Assembly (NCBI GenBank): GCA_031395485.1
Contig: JANNUS010000005.1
Location: 186,001 to 250,000 of the forward strand
Reading direction: 5' to 3'
DNA: 64,000 nucleotides
DNA from: UBA2336 sp031395485
GTDB taxonomy: Bacteria; Bacteroidota; Bacteroidia; Cytophagales; Cyclobacteriaceae
Numbering within the stretch: the first letter of the stretch is position 1; the number at the start of each line of letters is the position of its first letter. Shown here in pieces: positions 1 through 8,304 of the stretch. A program made the position numbers and the translations under genes. A model generated the notes under the pieces. The model worked only from the letters and a program-made list of their open reading frames with translations. It was not told the DNA's origin and searched no databases.

Positions 1-1581
1 CATTTTATGAAGGGCACCCATTGGGAATGCACCGGAGCCGCAAGCCGGGTCAAGTAGTTTGATATCATCTATTGCCTTAATAAGGGCATTGGCTTCATTC
101 TTTTTAAATAAATGTTTCTCTGTTGTGTAAGAAAAAAGTTGACTTAACTTTTTATCAGTTTCTAAAGAATCTTGTTTGTTTCCAAACTCCTTTTCAAATC
201 GATGTTTAAGGTAACTTTTGAGACTCTCGTCAACCATATAATCGACAATCTCACGAGGGGTGTAGAAGGAACCTGTCATTTTACGAGCCGTGCTTTCTGT
301 TTCCGGAACATAGCTAGCGAGTAAGTTTTCAAACACCTGCCCTAAAAGCTCAGGATCTAAAGCAACCTCTATCTCAAACGGAGTATTCTCTTCTATTGTA
401 AAGTTGTAGCCCTGGAGAATATCAATAAGCCCCCGAACTTTTTGGGTTCGCTTTTTTGTGTCTCCATAATCATCGCTTAGGTCAACTACCTTGGTGGCAA
501 AGAAAAGTGAATCTGGAATTTTAAGCCTGGTTTCATTGTCAAGTCGGTCGCTAAAGCAGTCAATACGAATCTCATCTTTCTCTCCAGCGTTTTTGTCAAG
601 ATTTTCAAACAAACCACCATTTAGAAAAGGAATATTATTCGTTAGACTAAGAAAGAGATCAGCATTTTTGAAGAAACGAGAGTATCTATAAAATCCTTGT
701 ATCCCATACTGCCGATTTATAAATTTTCTATTCTGATCTCCCATTTCAGTATTAAGGGTGGCAAAGAATAGGTTCTGAAGAATAGCTTTATAGAAAGTAC
801 TACCGGTTTTGTCCTTGTAGTTAATGATCTTGTCTATTTCCTCTTTAATAAATATTTCCTCGGGAACTAGTCCTTTTTGTTTTAAGAACCAAACGAAAAT
901 CAAACGTGTAATCAAGCGGATTACATTGGTGGCATTCCTTATCTTTTCATTCTTTTCTTCATCGTCTGGGAACTCTACCTCTTTCAATGCCCGGAAATAC
1001 CAATCGCTTAACTCACGATAAAAGTCTTTTGTTAAGGTATCAACTGAGAAGGCCTTTTCAATTTCTTCCAGCTTAACCCCGCCACCGAAAAGATTAAAAT
1101 GTATGTGGATCTTTTCAAATCGTTCAGCCGCTGTCCTGCATTTTTGTCCATCTCCAAAAACATAGGTATACCTTTTGGGGTCGGTAGTCTTCTTCTCTCG
1201 CTTTCTTGTTTCCTTATTGAGAACTCTGATCTCACTGATGTAACTGAACCTCCATTTTTTGGATTGATTAAAAACTACCAGTGCTGCGTCTACATCATTA
1301 CTGTAAATTGGTTTTAGAAGATTTCGGAGACCAACCTTATTCCTATCAAGTTTTACTTTGTCATTGATTTGAACTTCATAGACACCTACCATTCTTCCTT
1401 CGATGGTTTCAAAGTTTCCTAATTCAAATGCTTTTGCCTCCCAGTCCTTCCTGTCAGTAGTATCGATTGGCTGCGGTTTGACCAGTATATTTTTTATACC
1501 AAAAATTTCACGCAGAACAGTTAACCATTCCTTTTGGTTGTAGGCACTTTCAAAAACACTTTTGAGTTTTTCTGCTGTCAT
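1..1581 (-). CDS. Eco57I-class adenine methylase of a restriction-like system (partial, 3' end outside window)
   Basis: The frame is open from an ATG at 1581 to the left edge, 527 codons, and is cut by the window boundary. The last visible residues contain the amino-methyltransferase SAM-binding motif I (DPACGSGAFPMG, in positions 1-60), typical of Eco57I/type IIG-like enzymes. The catalytic NPPY motif must lie beyond the edge. The preceding 500 residues are a helical N-terminal region with a segment like TGSFYTPREIVDYMV just before the methylase domain, as in type I/IIG methylases. It begins 3 bp after the stop of the PLD-SNF2 helicase gene, so the two are surely co-transcribed and probably act together: self-DNA methylation here, translocation and cleavage in the partner. 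Whether it also carries a nuclease domain cannot be judged. Confidence 0.85.
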   Translation of the reverse strand, partial: MTAEKLKSVFESAYNQKEWLTVLREIFGIKNILVKPQPIDTTDRKDWEAKAFELGNFETIEGRMVGVYEVQINDKVKLDRNKVGLRNLLKPIYSNDVDAALVVFNQSKKWRFSYISEIRVLNKETRKREKKTTDPKRYTYVFGDGQKCRTAAERFEKIHIHFNLFGGGVKLEEIEKAFSVDTLTKDFYRELSDWYFRALKEVEFPDDEEKNEKIRNATNVIRLITRLIFVWFLKQKGLVPEEIFIKEEIDKIINYKDKTGSTFYKAILQNLFFATLNTEMGDQNRKFINRQYGIQGFYRYSRFFKNADLFLSLTNNIPFLNGGLFENLDKNAGEKDEIRIDCFSDRLDNETRLKIPDSLFFATKVVDLSDDYGDTKKRTQKVRGLIDILQGYNFTIEENTPFEIEVALDPELLGQVFENLLASYVPETESTARKMTGSFYTPREIVDYMVDESLKSYLKHRFEKEFGNKQDSLETDKKLSQLFSYTTEKHLFKKNEANALIKAIDDIKLLDPACGSGAFPMGALHKM

Positions 1582-1584
1582 ATC

Positions 1585-4500
1585 TTATGCAAAGGTCTCG
1601 GAAATTATAATATCAGGTTTATCCGTTATATCCAATGGTAACGAAGAGGGAAGATTCTCAGGAGCCTCTTCATCCGAGTGGCTGTATTTGGCCGCTAATT
1701 GCGAAATGATGTTTTCAGCCTGGTGAGGTTTAACTTCATTTTTATCATACCTAAGTTGAAGTTTGCGCAACTCAGCCGAGAGGCTTGTTATTGTACCCTT
1801 TTCTAATAGTTCAATGAGCTTGCTGCAAGCACCCCTAAACTTATCGTCTGCACTATCCATCCGTAAATCACGAATAAACTTCATAGCACGATTGGTATTT
1901 GCATCTTTATGCTCGCCAGAAATTGACTCTGAACTATTACTTAAGAGTTCTTCTTCAAATTTGAATACAGCTTGCTGTATTTGTTTATGGTGATAATCCG
2001 GTAATGCTATGGAGAGCTCGTTCTTGCTCGCTTCAAAAAGTTCCGCTGCCTCTACAAAATTTAAAGGTTCTGTTTTGCCATCGTCCTTAATTTTATAGAA
2101 CTCCATTTTATAAGAGGACTTTAGAAAGACCAGCGAGCTTCCTTCAACCTTATCCTTCTTCGCTACCTTGGGATCTCTCGCGGTTCTTGCTTTTAAGGGT
2201 AAAGATTTAATACGTTTAAACTCTTTTTCATTCGAGTCCTTAAACTTCCTTATGAACTCTAAGTACTTGAGTCGCTTATCCTCATCTTCCGGCAATCCCT
2301 TTATATGAAGCTTAACTTGTTCTAAAACTTCTTGTGTAGTATAAATCCTTGCATCCTCGCCATAAGCGGTATGGAATCCCTGAAGCTTGATATATGCATT
2401 GTTATAGAGATTTATTAAATCATCGCTATGTTGGGATGGATAAAAAGCATAGTTATAAATTGTATTAGCGGTACTACCTATTCGATTAATTCGGCCAATG
2501 CGTTGCATGAGCTTAGTCGCATTCCATGGGGTATCGTAGTTAACAATAATATTGGCTCGGTGTAGATTAATGCCTTCTGCCAATACCTCTGTACTGACAA
2601 TAAAATTAAACTCATGACCCCATTCACCTGAATAGTTTGCATCAAAGTTTTGTTGAATTGTATCGTGTAGCGATTTTCTGTTTTCTGAAGAGACATTTAG
2701 GATTCCCTCAAACTTCTCTTCCTTCATTTGATCGGCCAAATAGTTTGCTGTCTCTTTTGACTCGGTAAAGATTACTAACTTTTTCGAAGGGTTAAGGTCA
2801 TTCCGAAGCAGTTCTGTTTTCAATAGATGAAGAAATACATCCCACTTTGGATCTTCTTTCACTTTCGCCCACTCATCAGATAATTCTTTTAACGATTCTA
2901 AGTCCTGCTTAAGATTATCTAAAAAGTCTTTTGAAAAATCGGCAGGTGTAAAAATTTGATTCTTGGGGTTTTCAATTGACAGTTCGAGAATATATTCTTC
3001 GATCTCTTCGTCTGTCCATTCCTTATTAATCAGTTCATTAATCTTGGCATCTGGAGCCACATAAATTTTCCCCTTGCTAAACATTTCAATCATTCGCTCA
3101 GTTGAAATCTTGAAATTGGTGAGGGAAGAACGAAACGCAGTAAATGAGCTTTCCAATCTCTTCACCAGTTGAGTCATCATTATTTGAGCTAAGGTTTTTG
3201 AAGCTCGCTCAGCATTTGTGTAGTATCTCTCTTGAATTTCAGGCAACAGATTGGCAATAGCCTGGTAGCGGTAGTACCCAATCTTATTTGAATCAACCAG
3301 ATAGCTTATCGTTTTAAAAAATAAAGCTTCCAGATTCTTATTCATTTTATACTCTACTGCCTTAGGATCATCTGCCGTTGGAAAGTTTATTCCTTGTTCT
3401 TTCAGATCGCGAAGGTAATCGGCATAGCCCTCAACATCCTTTCTTGTTCTTCGTACTGTAATCTCTTGAAGTACTTTATCTCTTATACTGGAGTAGATTA
3501 ACCTTAATTTTTTTACGTCTGGCCGCCCTGATACCTTGGCAGCTTGTAGCACCTCTTTATACTGTCGAATTAAAGGAGCAAAGAAAGACTGGAGATTTGT
3601 AATTGATAATTTTGACTTACGAGCATCTGTGAAAAGTTGAAGCTGGTAGTAAATATCTTCCGGTCTGTTATTAAGTGGGGTTGCAGAAATGAGTATTACT
3701 TTCTTCTGACTACCATAAACATTTCCCTCTACAGCGCGTGGTGTTTTGCAGATCAGTTGAAGATTGTCAAACATTTGAGACTTGTGATTCCTGAACTTGT
3801 GCGCCTCATCCACCAATACTAAATCATAATCTTCTTTTGGCCAGTAGTCTTCGTTAGTTCCATCAATAATCTTGTGCAAACTTCCATTGCTGATAAAGCG
3901 AGTATGCTTATCCAAACCAAATTGTCTGAACGTACTTTTCCAGTTTCTTTCCAAGTGTGGCGGATAAACCACCAAGATTTTAGTATTCAGCGTTCCATTG
4001 GTAATCAGGAAACGTTTGGCAATCATGGTTGCAATTACTGTTTTGCCTAAACCGACCACATCGGCAAGCATAAAGCCATTGTGGTCAAGAAGCATCTGAT
4101 ACCCTTGGTTGACTGCATCAACCTGATAACTTAATTTTTTAAATGTTTTTGGAAGATCACCGACTGAATCCGGATCATACTCGATGTTCTTTCCAAAGTA
4201 TTCAATCAATAACTTGATGTAAATTTCAAAAGGAGTAAAAAGTTGCCCAATGTGAGATTTGGATTTGATTCGATCCATATCAATGGGGAGAATCTCTTCT
4301 CCTTCTTCCCACAGTTTTTTGAATTCTTCTTCAGCAAAGTTGACGTCATTGAAGTCTCTAAGGGCTACGTTGAACTCATAATTTGCATCCTGATGCGTTC
4401 CTAATCCGGCATCCGTAAGATTTGACGACCCTGTTATTACCTCTCCACCAGAATACTCATTGAAAGTTTTGGGGAGGAAAACATAAATCTTGGCATGAAG

Positions 4501-4893
4501 CTTTTTAGTCTTATGGACACGTATTTGAATTTTTTTATCTATGACGTCCGTCATGAAAGAGATAATACCATCTTCAACATGCTTGGAGTAGTTAGCTTCC
4601 TTTATGTCCTGTTGCATCAATTTCACGAACTCATCTCTTGTTCTTTCGGCATCACCAAAAAACAACAGGCCTCTTTTCTTCGCTTCTGCACTTATGAAGT
4701 CAACGTTTATACCAACCAAGATTTTTACATCAGGTACTTTCTGTAAATGTTCTCTTATTGAAAAATAGCCAGACGACCTGAAGTAGCCCACAACGGCATG
4801 AAATGCATAGATATCGGCTATGTGTTCAAATGCTCCTTTGAACTTTCGCAGTACTGAGTTATCTCCTTCGTTGGTAAAGAACTTTGTTGACAT
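1585..4893 (-). CDS. PLD-like nuclease / SNF2-family helicase, restriction-like
   Basis: This 1102-residue protein has an N-terminal phospholipase-D-like domain with one HKD-type motif (HAK near residue 131, GSSN near 155), then an SNF2/superfamily-2 helicase. The helicase shows Walker A ADVVGLGKT (about 273), DEAH (about 360), motif III SATP (about 400) and the C-lobe motif QRIGRINRIG (about 795). The last 250 residues are unassigned and highly charged. PLD-SNF2 proteins next to an Eco57I-type methylase are known from bacterial defence loci (restriction-like systems); the PLD domain is the likely nuclease. It sits between the AbiEii-like gene (8 bp upstream) and the methylase (3 bp downstream). 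A single HKD motif implies dimerisation for catalysis, which is inference. Confidence 0.88.
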   Translation of the reverse strand: MSTKFFTNEGDNSVLRKFKGAFEHIADIYAFHAVVGYFRSSGYFSIREHLQKVPDVKILVGINVDFISAEAKKRGLLFFGDAERTRDEFVKLMQQDIKEANYSKHVEDGIISFMTDVIDKKIQIRVHKTKKLHAKIYVFLPKTFNEYSGGEVITGSSNLTDAGLGTHQDANYEFNVALRDFNDVNFAEEEFKKLWEEGEEILPIDMDRIKSKSHIGQLFTPFEIYIKLLIEYFGKNIEYDPDSVGDLPKTFKKLSYQVDAVNQGYQMLLDHNGFMLADVVGLGKTVIATMIAKRFLITNGTLNTKILVVYPPHLERNWKSTFRQFGLDKHTRFISNGSLHKIIDGTNEDYWPKEDYDLVLVDEAHKFRNHKSQMFDNLQLICKTPRAVEGNVYGSQKKVILISATPLNNRPEDIYYQLQLFTDARKSKLSITNLQSFFAPLIRQYKEVLQAAKVSGRPDVKKLRLIYSSIRDKVLQEITVRRTRKDVEGYADYLRDLKEQGINFPTADDPKAVEYKMNKNLEALFFKTISYLVDSNKIGYYRYQAIANLLPEIQERYYTNAERASKTLAQIMMTQLVKRLESSFTAFRSSLTNFKISTERMIEMFSKGKIYVAPDAKINELINKEWTDEEIEEYILELSIENPKNQIFTPADFSKDFLDNLKQDLESLKELSDEWAKVKEDPKWDVFLHLLKTELLRNDLNPSKKLVIFTESKETANYLADQMKEEKFEGILNVSSENRKSLHDTIQQNFDANYSGEWGHEFNFIVSTEVLAEGINLHRANIIVNYDTPWNATKLMQRIGRINRIGSTANTIYNYAFYPSQHSDDLINLYNNAYIKLQGFHTAYGEDARIYTTQEVLEQVKLHIKGLPEDEDKRLKYLEFIRKFKDSNEKEFKRIKSLPLKARTARDPKVAKKDKVEGSSLVFLKSSYKMEFYKIKDDGKTEPLNFVEAAELFEASKNELSIALPDYHHKQIQQAVFKFEEELLSNSSESISGEHKDANTNRAMKFIRDLRMDSADDKFRGACSKLIELLEKGTITSLSAELRKLQLRYDKNEVKPHQAENIISQLAAKYSHSDEEAPENLPSSLPLDITDKPDIIISETFA

Positions 4894-4901
4894 ATCGATA
4901 A

Positions 4902-5693
4902 TTAAAGGCTATCAATTATTTTACTTCTAACCAGTTCATAAGCTTTTGAGTGATCATAGGATTCTGTTACTCTTAGTAATGCAGTAGTATCTCCCAAAAA
5001 TTCACTGTCTTGCATTTTTAATTCCATATTATCCGCAAATTGCTTTTGGCTTGGGGCCTGGCCAACAGAGAATTTCATGTATTCAATGTAGCACTTTATC
5101 AGATTATCTACATTTAGATTATCCACAGAGGTGAATGCTTTATTTAGATCAAATAGATCACGACCTTTTCTGCGTTGGTAGAGAGCCCGGAGCTTTGTGC
5201 CCAATAACTCCTCCAGCTTATATGTTGTGATTTCGCATGAGCCGGTGAACCAAGTGGATTCCACTTTGAAAGGAATTTTGATGAGGCCTAAAACTGTAAA
5301 ATGTTCGCGACAATTTGTTTCAACTTTCAGCCTGAGCCTTTGCACTGGTGGAAATTCTGACTCAAATCGAAAGACTAATGTATTGTTATGTTCTTTTTGT
5401 TTGCGTACCGGATCACCTAAGAAGGCTAATCTTTCCCGTAATTTATCAATGACGGGACCAAATGGTTCTTCAGTGATTTGAACAAGATCTATGTCCTCCG
5501 AATAGCGGGGCTGTGGTTGTAAGTATAATTTATGTAAGGCGGTACCTCCACGGAAAGCCAAACGCTCCGAAAGAAATGGATCAGAGAAAATTTCTACCAA
5601 TGCTCGGCAAATGACCAAATCCTGCTCTACCTGCTCATTGGTGCGCCATGGCACCTGATTAGACCATTCTGTTATGTATGCTTGTGGTATCAC
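4902..5693 (-). CDS. AbiEii/AbiGii-like nucleotidyltransferase
   Basis: This 263-residue protein has the nucleotidyltransferase signature of the AbiEii/AbiGii (MenT-related, DUF1814) family: FRGGTALHK near residue 47, SEDIDL near 65 supplying the metal-binding acidic residues, and a downstream lysine-rich motif (KLEELLGTKLRAL, then GRDLFDL) near 160-180. Family members transfer nucleotides to RNA, for example tRNA, and block growth as the toxin of type IV toxin-antitoxin pairs. The start overlaps the stop of the AbiEi-like gene by 4 bp (ATGA), showing translational coupling. Here the pair heads a restriction-like operon instead of standing alone. Confidence 0.88.
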   Translation of the reverse strand: MIPQAYITEWSNQVPWRTNEQVEQDLVICRALVEIFSDPFLSERLAFRGGTALHKLYLQPQPRYSEDIDLVQITEEPFGPVIDKLRERLAFLGDPVRKQKEHNNTLVFRFESEFPPVQRLRLKVETNCREHFTVLGLIKIPFKVESTWFTGSCEITTYKLEELLGTKLRALYQRRKGRDLFDLNKAFTSVDNLNVDNLIKCYIEYMKFSVGQAPSQKQFADNMELKMQDSEFLGDTTALLRVTESYDHSKAYELVRSKIIDSL

Positions 5694-6511
5694 TCGTCTA
5701 TATCAATTTCAGTATTTACAATTACTTTCCAGTTTTCATCAGTGGGCTTACCTTTGGTGGGGGCTGCTGCTTTCAATGGTACCCGGTAAAATGAAAGACC
5801 GGCTTCTTTACTTTCCTGGTATAGTGCATCGGCCAACTCTTTTTGATTAAGGCTATGCTCCAGTAAATAACCTAATCGTTGAATGGAATATGTGGAAGCT
5901 TCATTCAACAAGATGGATGAAAACATTTCCGGCTTTATTACTTCTACTAATTCATTCAGTACCGTTGCTATGCGGTTTAGACCTCCCGATTTTTTTTCGA
6001 ATTGCACCAGGTCTACTGCTGTTAATGCCGGTGATGAGATTTTTAAATAGCCACTCTCTACTTTCATGTTCTCAATTAGTTTTTCCTGAATTGAACTTTT
6101 GCTTATGTAGTTCACTTTAATTCCCTTTCGCTGAGTTGGACGTAAGGCTGGTTGTGTAGTCACCACAAAAAATTCTTGTGGTTGTTGGTGCGCAGCACCC
6201 TGGTAGGCAGCTGCACTTAGCAGCCCGACATAATAAGGTCTCTGCATAAACTGCATGAATCCATCGATGTACAAAGACGGTGGTAAAATTCCTTTTGAGG
6301 AGTACTGCGGAGGAATGATGAGGTAGTAGCCTCTATATATTGATACAACTTTCTGCTTTTTCGATAGCCTGTCCAATGAGCGTTTAATCGCTATATCTGA
6401 TAGCTCAGGAAAGGCCTCCTGTATCTGGATGGACGAAAAGGCAAACTTTCCTTTAGAAAGGAGGCTTTCGATCCAGTCGTTTACGGAGCTATGTTGGATT
6501 TTTTGGTTCAA
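5690..6511 (-). CDS. AbiEi-like antitoxin / winged-helix regulator
   Basis: This 273-residue protein opens with a winged-helix segment (residues about 8-65) that ends in a short GYYLIIPP strand, followed by the AbiEi-type domain (YYVGLLSAAAYQGAAHQQPQ). AbiEi proteins repress their own promoter and neutralise AbiEii. The start codon is TTG at 6511. No ATG lies upstream in frame before the stop at 6569-6571, and the first internal ATG would delete the winged helix, so TTG is preferred. It is the first gene of the four-gene minus-strand operon. An inverted repeat at 6533-6553 lies just upstream and could be its operator. Confidence 0.83.
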   Translation of the reverse strand: MNQKIQHSSVNDWIESLLSKGKFAFSSIQIQEAFPELSDIAIKRSLDRLSKKQKVVSIYRGYYLIIPPQYSSKGILPPSLYIDGFMQFMQRPYYVGLLSAAAYQGAAHQQPQEFFVVTTQPALRPTQRKGIKVNYISKSSIQEKLIENMKVESGYLKISSPALTAVDLVQFEKKSGGLNRIATVLNELVEVIKPEMFSSILLNEASTYSIQRLGYLLEHSLNQKELADALYQESKEAGLSFYRVPLKAAAPTKGKPTDENWKVIVNTEIDIDE

Positions 6512-6532
6512 TTGAGAGTAAATGTAAGCGTA

Positions 6533-6553
6533 AAGTACCCTTTTTAGGTACTT
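6533..6553. promoter_or_regulatory. Inverted repeat upstream of the AbiEi-like gene, possible operator
   Basis: AAGTACC (6533-6539) and GGTACTT (6547-6553) form a perfect 7-bp inverted repeat with a 7-nt spacer, 21 nt upstream of the TTG start. A further GGTAC occurs at 6577-6581. AbiEi proteins are known to bind inverted repeats in their own promoter, so an operator is a reasonable inference. No minus-strand promoter of the TAnnTTTG form was found here. Confidence 0.4.
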
Positions 6554-6610
6554 ATTGCAATCAAATGCTCAAAATTGGTACGCTATTTGTGTTTGTATAT
6601 CGAACATTAT

Positions 6611-6642
6611 TTTGTTTCATTATCTAACATTTACTAATTTTG
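6611..6642 (+). promoter_or_regulatory. Bacteroidota-type promoter of the Panacea toxin-antitoxin operon
   Basis: TTTG at 6611-6614 is followed after 20 nt by TAATTTTG at 6635-6642. This matches the -33/-7 consensus of the Bacteroidota primary sigma factor. The ATG of the antitoxin gene begins 20 nt downstream of the -7 element. Confidence 0.7.
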
Positions 6643-6661
6643 GAATACAAAACGACTAACC

Positions 6662-7450
6662 ATGATCAATCAGGAAGTAATCGGAAAACGAATTGCCATG
6701 CTCAGAAAGCAAAAGGGTTTTTTGCAGGAAGAGCTGGCAAAGAACATTGGTATGACCCGATCTTCTCTTGCCCAAATTGAACTAGGCAATAGAAATATCA
6801 CAGCTGGTGAGCTGTTAAAACTATCTGAAGTTTTCGGAATCTCGATTGACTCTTTATTGGCGAAGGAATTAAAAATTAAAGAGCTGTCGGAGGAAACAGG
6901 CAACAAAAAAGCAGAGAAAGTGGAGGAACGTATTTCAGTGCCCGAACTTCAGATTGAAAAATTTAAACAGGTACTCCTCTATGTGCTTGAGCGTTGTGCC
7001 GGTAAACCAAATGTTGGCGAAACGGTGCTTAACAAGTTGCTCTACTTTATTGAGTTCAATTTTTATGAACGCTATGAAGAGCACATGATTGGCGCCACCT
7101 TTAAAAAATTACAGTTTGGTCCTGTGCCTCAGGATATGGATTTAGTGCTCGCCAAAATGGAAACGGAGGGAATGGTGAAAATGTTTAAAGCCGATTATCA
7201 TGGCTTTTTACAAAAACGATATATGCCCCTGGCGAAACCCGATCTGCAGGAGTTAAGAGCTTCTGAGATTGAAATCATCGACCAGGTGATCAATCAACTG
7301 AGTGACTTCTCGGCTCGATCGATCAGTGATTATTCACACAAGGATTTGCCATGGAAAGCAACGCAGGATGGTGATGTAATTGATTATGAGTTGGCCTTTT
7401 ATCGGGAGGCTCCTTTTAGTGCACGAACGTATAGCGATGATCCAGAATGA
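6662..7450 (+). CDS. XRE-HTH + Panacea (SocA-like, DUF4065) antitoxin
   Basis: Residues 1-65 form an XRE/Cro helix-turn-helix (KRIAMLRKQKGFLQEELAKN, then SSLAQIELGNRNITAGELLKL). Residues about 95-230 form a Panacea/SocA-like domain, recognisable from LNKLLYFIEFNFYERY and the FGPVP motif. Panacea proteins are antitoxins that pair with unrelated small toxins; those with an XRE domain also autoregulate. The stop overlaps the start of the next gene in ATGA (7447-7450). The gene is divergent from the AbiE/restriction operon and has its own promoter. Confidence 0.88.
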   Translation: MINQEVIGKRIAMLRKQKGFLQEELAKNIGMTRSSLAQIELGNRNITAGELLKLSEVFGISIDSLLAKELKIKELSEETGNKKAEKVEERISVPELQIEKFKQVLLYVLERCAGKPNVGETVLNKLLYFIEFNFYERYEEHMIGATFKKLQFGPVPQDMDLVLAKMETEGMVKMFKADYHGFLQKRYMPLAKPDLQELRASEIEIIDQVINQLSDFSARSISDYSHKDLPWKATQDGDVIDYELAFYREAPFSARTYSDDPE

Positions 7451-7791
7451 ACTTTGATGAGCTTGAAGAATATGCAAAAGACTTAAAGAAACTCCAGAAA
7501 AAATATAGAACGCTGGAGGATGATATCGCTATTGTTAAAAAAGTATTGACTGTAGAACCTAACGAGAAACCACCTTTTAGTTTTCGAATTGATGGATTAG
7601 GTATTTCGACTTGTGTGATTAAAGTAAAAAAGATTGCCTGCAGGGCATTGAAAGGAAAAGGAGTTAACAGTGGGTTCAGGCTTATTTATGCCCACTATGA
7701 AGAAGAGCAAAAAATAGTACTGGTGGAATTGTATTACAAAGGAGATAAGGAGAAAGAAGACAAAGCAAGGATTATGAAGTATTTCAAATAG
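7447..7791 (+). CDS. RelE/ParE-like small toxin partner of the Panacea antitoxin
   Basis: A 114-residue basic protein with a coiled-coil-like N-terminus (residues 1-35). Its C-terminal half resembles the RelE/ParE fold: GFRLIYAHYEEEQKIVLVEL then YYKGDKEKED near residues 75-105, the usual RelE strand-turn and KxDKE ending. It overlaps the antitoxin by 4 bp, the expected order being antitoxin first. Target (ribosome-dependent mRNA cleavage or gyrase) cannot be told from the sequence. A 7-bp hairpin at 7812-7827 follows closely. Confidence 0.75.
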   Translation: MNFDELEEYAKDLKKLQKKYRTLEDDIAIVKKVLTVEPNEKPPFSFRIDGLGISTCVIKVKKIACRALKGKGVNSGFRLIYAHYEEEQKIVLVELYYKGDKEKEDKARIMKYFK

Positions 7792-8128
7792 AACTGGATA
7801 TAAACAAATCAGGAGGACAAGTCCTCCCAATTTGGAAATTTACAAAGGGCCTGGGTCTAGTAAACCCAGATCCAAGGTTTTAGCGCTACAAGATTACGCC
7901 CTCCCTGTAAATTATCCAAATACGGATTAAGACTTGTATCAGGTGTTCCAGCACGTGTAATATCCTCCTTCACTTAAAACTGTTGAATGAGAACTGATAC
8001 GCATTCGAAAGATCTTCCAAAGAATTAGCTGAGTGATCAGTTGAATGAACCTTTTGGAAACTCGCTGCATGAGATGTAGGGTGAAGAGGTCTATTTTTTA
8101 ATGTTCAATTTTAAAAACAATCATTACT
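7792..8128. other. 337-bp intergenic stretch with two hairpins and a minus-strand short frame
   Basis: No convincing gene was found. GGAGGAC (7812-7818) pairs with GTCCTCC (7821-7827), a strong hairpin without a U-tract just after the toxin gene. CTGGGT (7851-7856) pairs with ACCCAG (7864-7869). On the minus strand a 38-codon frame runs from a GTG at 7973 to a stop at 7857 and contains an internal NLQGG motif. Its reality is uncertain. Confidence 0.5.
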
Positions 8129-8302
8129 ATGGCAACAAATAAGCCTTATAAGGATGGACAGCGCCAAGGCGCAGTTCGGGATCGGTCACAGACCCAAAAT
8201 CCCAAAACCGGTAACTGGATAAAACGAGATTCAGACACCGGAAAATTTCTAGATGTTAAACAAGATGGTAAGCCCTTCAAGGGGGTTAGAAAGGAGGATT
8301 GA
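8129..8302 (+). CDS. Small conserved-type protein, 57 aa, unknown function
   Basis: ATG at 8129 to TGA at 8300-8302. The protein is highly polar and charged with no membrane segment (MATNKPYKDGQRQGAV..., NPKTGNWIKRD, ending KPFKGVRKED). The regular Gly/Lys/Asp spacing resembles short proteins annotated as hypothetical in many bacteria; function is not known to me. Its last codons form an AAGGAGG Shine-Dalgarno (8291-8297) for the LRAT gene, whose ATG is 2 bp past this stop, so the two are translationally coupled. First gene of a three-gene cassette. Confidence 0.72.
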   Translation: MATNKPYKDGQRQGAVRDRSQTQNPKTGNWIKRDSDTGKFLDVKQDGKPFKGVRKED

Positions 8303-8304
8303 TT

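Noticed and set aside
1..6511. DISARM or BREX system
   Set aside because: No drmA/drmB (DUF1998), pglZ, brxC or similar gene is visible. Only a PLD-SNF2 helicase and a methylase are seen, so a simpler restriction-like system is called.
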